Made by a program: the position numbers and the translations under genes
Assembly: GCA_902470345.1 (NCBI GenBank)
Contig: CABRGB010000061.1
Span: 1-9,837, forward strand
Length of the DNA stretch: 9,837 nt
Direction of reading: 5' to 3'
DNA from: an uncultured Collinsella sp.
GTDB lineage: Bacteria > Actinomycetota > Coriobacteriia > Coriobacteriales > Coriobacteriaceae
In this document: positions 6,090 to 9,837 of the stretch, piece by piece
Layout: every line of letters starts with the position of its first letter
Position numbering within the stretch: the first letter of the stretch is position 1
The notes under the pieces: generated by a model
What the model saw: the letters and a program-made list of their open reading frames with translations, nothing else
What the model was told of the DNA's origin: nothing
The model's database searches: none

Positions 6090-7250
6090 ATGAAAAACCG
6101 TACGGTTTTGTTTTATATGACGTTCGTTTTTCTGTCGAACTTCAGCACCATTTTGTATTTTCTGACGGTTTACCTTGAATTCGTCGGATTCTCGATGGTG
6201 GCGATTTCTAGCATGATGATTGCATATCAAGTGAGCAAGTTCATCCTCGAAGTTCCCACTGGCTATATTGCTGATAGGTTTGGACGAAAGACAAGCGGTC
6301 TCGTTGGCGTCGTGGGGATGCTTGGATACTACGCCGCCCTGCTTCTCGTCCGTTCCCCTCTGCTTTTAATCGGTGCGTTCGCTCTCAAAGGTTTTGCCGT
6401 TGCATGTCTGAGCGGATCCATCGAAGCGATTTACATTGACAGCGTCTCTCAGGACCAGCTCGTAAGACTTAATGTCGTTGAGCGATTTGTTTTCTATGCC
6501 TCTTATGCCATCTCCGCTTGTGTGGGCGGTTTCATTTCGTCCGTCGGCGCATACCTCATTGGTCTTTCGGCAGATATCATCGCAATGGTGCTGACGTTGG
6601 TTGCCGTTGTCTGCATTCCTGAGATGCGAAGAGGGGGCATTGCGGCGACATCTGAGCGTGGAATGAGCCCGAAGATGATCGGCGCTGCTATTGCGTGTAA
6701 TGGCATTCTTCGGTCAGCGTTCATCATGGACTGTTCTCAGGCATTTGCTTTTGTCCCCCTGGAAGACTTTTTCTCACTGCTGCTTGCGGGTCGCGGAATG
6801 AATGCCGTCGCTTCGGGCGTGACCATTGCGATCCAGCTCCTTGCCTCCGCCTCCATAGGGTTTATCGTGCCCAGTGTGATTGCCCGTGTCGACAAGGGCC
6901 GTTTTGCGCGTATTTGCGGCATCATTCGCTTAGCATTGACAGCTTTGTTTTTGATTCCCCTTACTCCGGCTAATTTGCTGCCCGTGTTCTATGTGCTGCA
7001 GACGGTTGCGTACTCGTTGTTTGCCCCAATCAAATACTCAGTTTTCCAAAATGCTGCCGATTCATCGATGCGCTGTTCGCTGATTTCGGTTCAAAGCCAG
7101 ATGGTGGCGGTTGGTGCCATCCTTTTCTATCTGCTCAACGCTGTGCTGAGTAGCGCTGCGGGCATTCGAGTCGTATTGCTTGTTGCGCTCGGGATTTCTT
7201 CCCTGGTGTATATCCCCGCGCTATTTCGTCTTACAAGACAAAGGCCGTGA
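6090..7250 (+). CDS. Major facilitator superfamily (MFS) transporter
   Basis: The 386-residue protein is highly hydrophobic, with about 12 predicted membrane segments by eye, so it sits in the cytoplasmic membrane. MFS motif A is intact between helices 2 and 3: G58-Y-I-A-D62-R63-F-G65-R66-K67, preceded by EVPT (54-57). The EVPTGYIADRFGRK form is common in efflux-like or uncharacterised MFS proteins driven by proton exchange. The substrate cannot be deduced. I chose the ATG at 6090, which follows a GGAGG at 6078-6082, over an in-frame TTG at 6066 that lacks a ribosome site. The gene shares the LysR gene's lower GC and weaker codon bias. A strong terminator-like stem follows the stop codon. Likely controlled by the upstream LysR protein (inference). 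Confidence 0.9.
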   Translation: MKNRTVLFYMTFVFLSNFSTILYFLTVYLEFVGFSMVAISSMMIAYQVSKFILEVPTGYIADRFGRKTSGLVGVVGMLGYYAALLLVRSPLLLIGAFALKGFAVACLSGSIEAIYIDSVSQDQLVRLNVVERFVFYASYAISACVGGFISSVGAYLIGLSADIIAMVLTLVAVVCIPEMRRGGIAATSERGMSPKMIGAAIACNGILRSAFIMDCSQAFAFVPLEDFFSLLLAGRGMNAVASGVTIAIQLLASASIGFIVPSVIARVDKGRFARICGIIRLALTALFLIPLTPANLLPVFYVLQTVAYSLFAPIKYSVFQNAADSSMRCSLISVQSQMVAVGAILFYLLNAVLSSAAGIRVVLLVALGISSLVYIPALFRLTRQRP

Positions 7251-7283
7251 GTATTTGGGCATCGATAACTTATATATCAACGC

Positions 7284-7317
7284 AATAAACCCGAGCGCGA
7301 GGGCGTTTGGGTTTATT
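7284..7317. terminator. Strong stem-loop terminator after the MFS gene
   Basis: AATAAACCC (7284-7292) pairs with GGGTTTATT (7309-7317). The stem continues inward through GAG/TTT (with two G-T pairs) and CGC/GCG to a four-base GAGG loop, giving 15 bp without bulges. The 3' arm ends in a T-rich run that continues as ATT, so it fits an intrinsic terminator on the plus strand. The matching A-run allows termination on the minus strand too. It separates the LysR/MFS block from the acetate kinase genes. Confidence 0.7.
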
Positions 7318-7336
7318 ATTGAAGCGTATGTAACCT

Positions 7337-7353
7337 GGCGGCGCCACACCGCC
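7337..7353. other. Small GC-rich inverted repeat in the leader of the first acetate kinase gene
   Basis: GGCGG (7337-7341) pairs with CCGCC (7349-7353) around a seven-base loop. It lies 17 bases before the acetate kinase start codon, just ahead of its ribosome site AGGGAG (7361-7366). It could affect translation initiation or be chance in GC-rich DNA. Confidence 0.25.
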
Positions 7354-7370
7354 TGTTAGTAGGGAGACAC

Positions 7371-8549
7371 ATGAACGTTCTGGTCGTCAACGCAGGATCT
7401 TCGACCCTTAAGTATCAGGTCATCGATACCAAGTCCCACAAGGTGTCCGCAAAGGGCTCCTGCGAGCGCGTCTGCTTTACCGGCGGTACCTTCACCCACG
7501 CTGCCAACGGTTCCAAGAAGGTGACCGAGAACATCGAGTTCCCCGACCACAAGGTCGCCATCGAGGTCGTCCTGAAGGACCTCGAGGCCAACGGCGTCAA
7601 GATTGAGGGCATCGGCCACCGTATCGTTCAGGGCGGTTGGTACTTCGGCGATTCCTCCCTCGTCGACGAGGACGTCCTCGCCAAGATCCGCGAGGTCGCT
7701 CCGCTCGCCCCGCTGCACAACAACCCTGAGGCCAACGTTATCGAGTACTGCCTCGAGCAGTATCCCGACCTGCCCAACGTCACGGTCTACGACACTGCTT
7801 TCCACTTCAATATGCCCGAGGTCGCCAAGACCTACGCCCTGCCCAAGGACGTCTGCGACAAGCTGCACATCCGTAAGTACGGCGCCCACGGCACCAGCTA
7901 CCGCTACATCTCCAAGAAGGTTGCCGAGATGACCAACGGCGAGGCCCGCAAGGTCGTCGTGTGCCACATCGGTTCCGGTGCCTCCCTGTGCGCCATCGAG
8001 GACGGTAAGTGCATGGACACCACCATGGGCTTGACGCCGCTCGACGGTGTCATGATGGGCACCCGCTGCGGTTCCATCGACCCTGCTACCGTGTGCTACC
8101 TGCAGCGCGAAGGCGGCTACACCTTCGACGAGGTCGACGAGATGATGAACAAGAAGTCCGGCCTTTTGGCTGTGACCGGCGGCAAGACCAACGACTGCCG
8201 CAACGTTGAGGAGCTCGCCGCTGCCGGCGACCCCGAGGCTCAGCTCGCCTTCGATATGTTCGTCTACAAGATTGCCGCCAAGGCCGCCGAGATGGCCACT
8301 TCTATGTGCGGCATGGACACCCTGGTCTTTACCGCCGGCATCGGCGAGCACGCTCCCGCTGTCCGCGCTGGCGTGGCCGACCGTCTGGCCTTTATGGGCG
8401 TCAAGATGGACCATGCCCGCAACGCCCTGCGTGGCGACGGCGCTTGGTGCCTGTCTGCCAAGGATTCCAAGGTTAAGATCTTCGTCATCCCCACGGACGA
8501 GGAGTTCATGATCGCTTCCGACGTCGAGCGCATCGTCAGCGGTAAGTAA
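7371..8549 (+). CDS. ackA: Acetate kinase, first of a tandem pair, with diverged active-site positions
   Basis: Acetate kinase converts acetyl phosphate and ADP to acetate and ATP, the energy-yielding end of acetate fermentation, in the cytoplasm. The 392-residue protein has normal length and the family order: NAGSST (7-12), GHRIVQGG (82-89, R84), APLHN (113-117, H116), YDTAFH (D141), HGTSY (173-177), CHIGSGAS, GTRCGSIDP (R232), FTAGIGEH and TDEEFMIASD near the C-terminus. By position, N7, R84, H116, D141, H173 and R232 match the known catalytic residues of the Methanosarcina enzyme. Three usually conserved sites differ: the second His of HGTSH is Tyr177, the Asn of HLGNG is Ser202, and the Asn of GIGEN is His327. 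The start ATG follows AGGGAG (7361-7366). Codon bias is strong, implying high expression. It may be acetate-active or shifted towards another short-chain acyl phosphate. Confidence 0.9.
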   Translation: MNVLVVNAGSSTLKYQVIDTKSHKVSAKGSCERVCFTGGTFTHAANGSKKVTENIEFPDHKVAIEVVLKDLEANGVKIEGIGHRIVQGGWYFGDSSLVDEDVLAKIREVAPLAPLHNNPEANVIEYCLEQYPDLPNVTVYDTAFHFNMPEVAKTYALPKDVCDKLHIRKYGAHGTSYRYISKKVAEMTNGEARKVVVCHIGSGASLCAIEDGKCMDTTMGLTPLDGVMMGTRCGSIDPATVCYLQREGGYTFDEVDEMMNKKSGLLAVTGGKTNDCRNVEELAAAGDPEAQLAFDMFVYKIAAKAAEMATSMCGMDTLVFTAGIGEHAPAVRAGVADRLAFMGVKMDHARNALRGDGAWCLSAKDSKVKIFVIPTDEEFMIASDVERIVSGK

Positions 8550-8563
8550 TTGATGCAAGGGGA

Positions 8564-8600
8564 GGGGACTGGATGGCCTTGCGCCGTTCAGCCCCCTTTT
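8564..8600 (+). terminator. Intrinsic terminator after the first acetate kinase gene
   Basis: GGGG (8564-8567) pairs with CCCC (8593-8596), and CTG (8569-8571) pairs with CAG (8589-8591) across an A/C mismatch. An inner GGC/GCC stem (8575-8577, 8583-8585) caps it. TTTT follows immediately (8597-8600). Stem plus U-tract and its place just after the stop codon support rho-independent termination. The two acetate kinase genes are thus probably transcribed separately. Confidence 0.65.
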
Positions 8601-8602
8601 AT

Positions 8603-8620
8603 GCTCTTTGGGCGAAGAGC
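8603..8620. terminator. Second small hairpin between the acetate kinase genes
   Basis: GCTCTT (8603-8608) pairs with AAGAGC (8615-8620) around the six-base loop TGGGCG. It is followed by an AT-rich stretch. It may back up the preceding terminator. Confidence 0.4.
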
Positions 8621-8713
8621 TTAATAGATATTTATTGAATTCTGATAACTTCTTATTAAAGGTACGGCCGCCTTATAGGTTTGCCGACCGTACTGTAATC
8701 ACGAAGGAGTCTC
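8621..8713 (+). promoter_or_regulatory. AT-rich promoter region and leader of the second acetate kinase gene
   Basis: The stretch 8621-8660 is sharply AT-rich in a GC-rich region, as promoters are. TTATTG (8632-8637) and TATTAA (8654-8659), 16 bases apart, are a fair -35/-10 pair. Downstream, GTACGG (8662-8667) pairs with CCGTAC (8688-8693), which would form a hairpin early in the transcript. The ribosome site GAAGGAG (8702-8708) follows just before the ATG at 8714. Promoter placement is inference. Confidence 0.4.
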
Positions 8714-9837
8714 ATGAACGTACTTGTTGTCAACGCCGGCAGCTCGAGCCTTAAATATCAGCTTTTGGATACCGATACCCGCGAGGTTTTCGCCAAGGGC
8801 AACTGCGAGCGTATCGGATCGGAGATGGGCATCTTTGGTCACTCCGAGAACGGTGGCACCAAGCAGACCGAGGAGGTTCCCTTCTCCGATCATCGCTCTG
8901 CTATCGCTCGCGTGCTCGAGGAGCTCGAGAAGACCGACTTTACGATCGATGGCATTGGGCATCGTATCGTTCAAGGCGGCTGGCACTTCGATGATTCCGC
9001 AGTCGTCGACGATGAGGTCATGGCTAAGATTCTTGAGGTGGCCCCGCTCGCCCCGCTGCACAATTATGGCGAGGCCGCGGCAATCGAGTATTGCCGCGAG
9101 AAGTATCCGGAGCTGCCCAACGTCGCCGTCTTCGATACCTCGTTCCACATGACCATGCCCGAGGTCGCCTACACCTACGCGCTGCCCAAGGACGTGTGCG
9201 ACAAGTACCATGTGCGAAAGTACGGTGCCCACGGTACGAGCCACCGTTACGAGTGGATGATGGCCAAGGAGATCCTGGGCTCGTGCTGCCACCGTCTGCT
9301 TTCGTGCCATCTGGGCAACGGTGCTTCGCTCGCCGCCATCGAGGACGGCGTGTGCCGCGACACCACGATGGGCCTCACACCGCTCGACGGCCTGATGATG
9401 GGCACCCGTTGTGGTTCCATTGACCCTGCCACCGTGTGCTACCTCCAGCGCGAGGGCGGCTACAGCTACCAGGAAGTCGACGACATGATGAACAAGCAGT
9501 CCGGTCTGCTTGCCATTTCGGGCATTTCCAACGATGCTCGTGACATCCGTGCGCGCGCCTCCGAGGGCGACGAGCGCTGCCTGCTCGCCTTCGATATGTT
9601 CGCCTACAAGGCTATGCAGCAGGCCGGCTCCATGATTGCTTCTATGGCGGGCGTGGATACCATCACCTTTACCGCCGGCATCGGCGAGAACGACTGGTCG
9701 ATCCGCAAGGCCTTCTGCGACTGCTTTGAGTGGCTGGGCGTGCGCATTGACAACAACAAGAACCGCGAGGCCGTGGGCAACGGTCCGCAGGTCATCAGCG
9801 CCGCCGGCTCTTCCGTCACGGTCATGGTCATCCCCAC
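8714..9837 (+). CDS. ackA: Acetate kinase, second of a tandem pair, C-terminus cut by window end
   Basis: The first 374 residues of a second acetate kinase are visible; the gene runs off the right edge about 20 codons before its expected end. It begins MNVLVVNAGSSSLKYQ and aligns with the preceding enzyme along its whole length with one single-residue indel near residue 271. Unlike that copy it keeps the canonical HGTSH (173-177), CHLGNGAS (198-205) and FTAGIGEN motifs. R84, H116, D141 and R232 are also present. Both copies share QGG in place of the usual HGG after GHRIV, and TRCGSIDP instead of TRSGDIDP, so they are close paralogues. The AAGGAG ribosome site lies at 8703-8708. A terminator and an AT-rich promoter region lie between the genes, so this copy is probably expressed independently. 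The motif pattern makes it the better candidate for ordinary acetate kinase. The C-terminal catalytic Glu cannot be checked here. Confidence 0.9.
   Translation, partial: MNVLVVNAGSSSLKYQLLDTDTREVFAKGNCERIGSEMGIFGHSENGGTKQTEEVPFSDHRSAIARVLEELEKTDFTIDGIGHRIVQGGWHFDDSAVVDDEVMAKILEVAPLAPLHNYGEAAAIEYCREKYPELPNVAVFDTSFHMTMPEVAYTYALPKDVCDKYHVRKYGAHGTSHRYEWMMAKEILGSCCHRLLSCHLGNGASLAAIEDGVCRDTTMGLTPLDGLMMGTRCGSIDPATVCYLQREGGYSYQEVDDMMNKQSGLLAISGISNDARDIRARASEGDERCLLAFDMFAYKAMQQAGSMIASMAGVDTITFTAGIGENDWSIRKAFCDCFEWLGVRIDNNKNREAVGNGPQVISAAGSSVTVMVIP

Noticed and set aside
7356..8558. A 400-codon open frame on the minus strand, opposite the first acetate kinase gene
   Set aside because: It mirrors the sense gene's G/C-ending codon bias, which removes antisense stops. 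Its translation is a repetitive Val/Leu/Gly/Asp/His-rich string without recognisable motifs, and the sense frame is clearly acetate kinase.
7371..9837. Tandem acetate kinase genes read as an assembly duplication
   Set aside because: The copies differ throughout at DNA and protein level, include an indel, and have different upstream regions, so they are true paralogues.

Overview
The window looks like chromosomal DNA from a high-GC anaerobic gut actinobacterium of the class Coriobacteriia, most like Collinsella or a relative. This is inferred from codon use strongly biased to G/C at third positions, standard Shine-Dalgarno sites, and the style of the acetate kinases. It was not tested against a database. 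Nearly all of it is ordinary chromosomal gene content. I see no rRNA, tRNA, CRISPR array, transposase, integrase or phage gene.

Left part (1-2777). A lipid/diacylglycerol-kinase-like gene runs leftward off the window edge. It is divergent from a rightward ribonuclease D gene (DEDDy exonuclease plus HRDC domain). Next comes a 238-base gap holding a perfect 12-bp hairpin and a roughly 100-base nested inverted repeat. This gap is the most structured non-coding stretch in the window. It is followed by a membrane zinc metallopeptidase of the YugP type.

Middle (2893-5038). xseA and xseB encode both subunits of exodeoxyribonuclease VII, and a HIT-family nucleotide hydrolase follows on the same strand. 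The spacing is short, although a perfect TATAAT hexamer before the HIT gene could give it its own promoter.

Accessory-looking block (5080-7250). A LysR-type regulator and a 12-helix MFS transporter follow, both visibly more AT-rich and less codon-biased than their neighbours. A small dyad in the gap between them is a candidate operator. The block ends at a 15-bp terminator-like stem.

Right part (7371-9837). Two acetate kinase genes lie in tandem. They are separated by an intrinsic terminator and a leader with its own hairpins, so they are probably separate transcription units. The second runs off the right edge. The first differs from the canonical enzyme at several active-site-proximal positions (HGTSY, HIGSG, GIGEH), while the second keeps the usual residues there. 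No phosphotransacetylase gene is in the window. Acetate kinase makes ATP from acetyl phosphate in fermentation, so two unequal copies suggest divided roles or a shift in substrate.

I did not find a convincing new multi-gene system. The best leads are the structured intergenic element, the diverged acetate kinase pair, and the LysR/MFS cassette.
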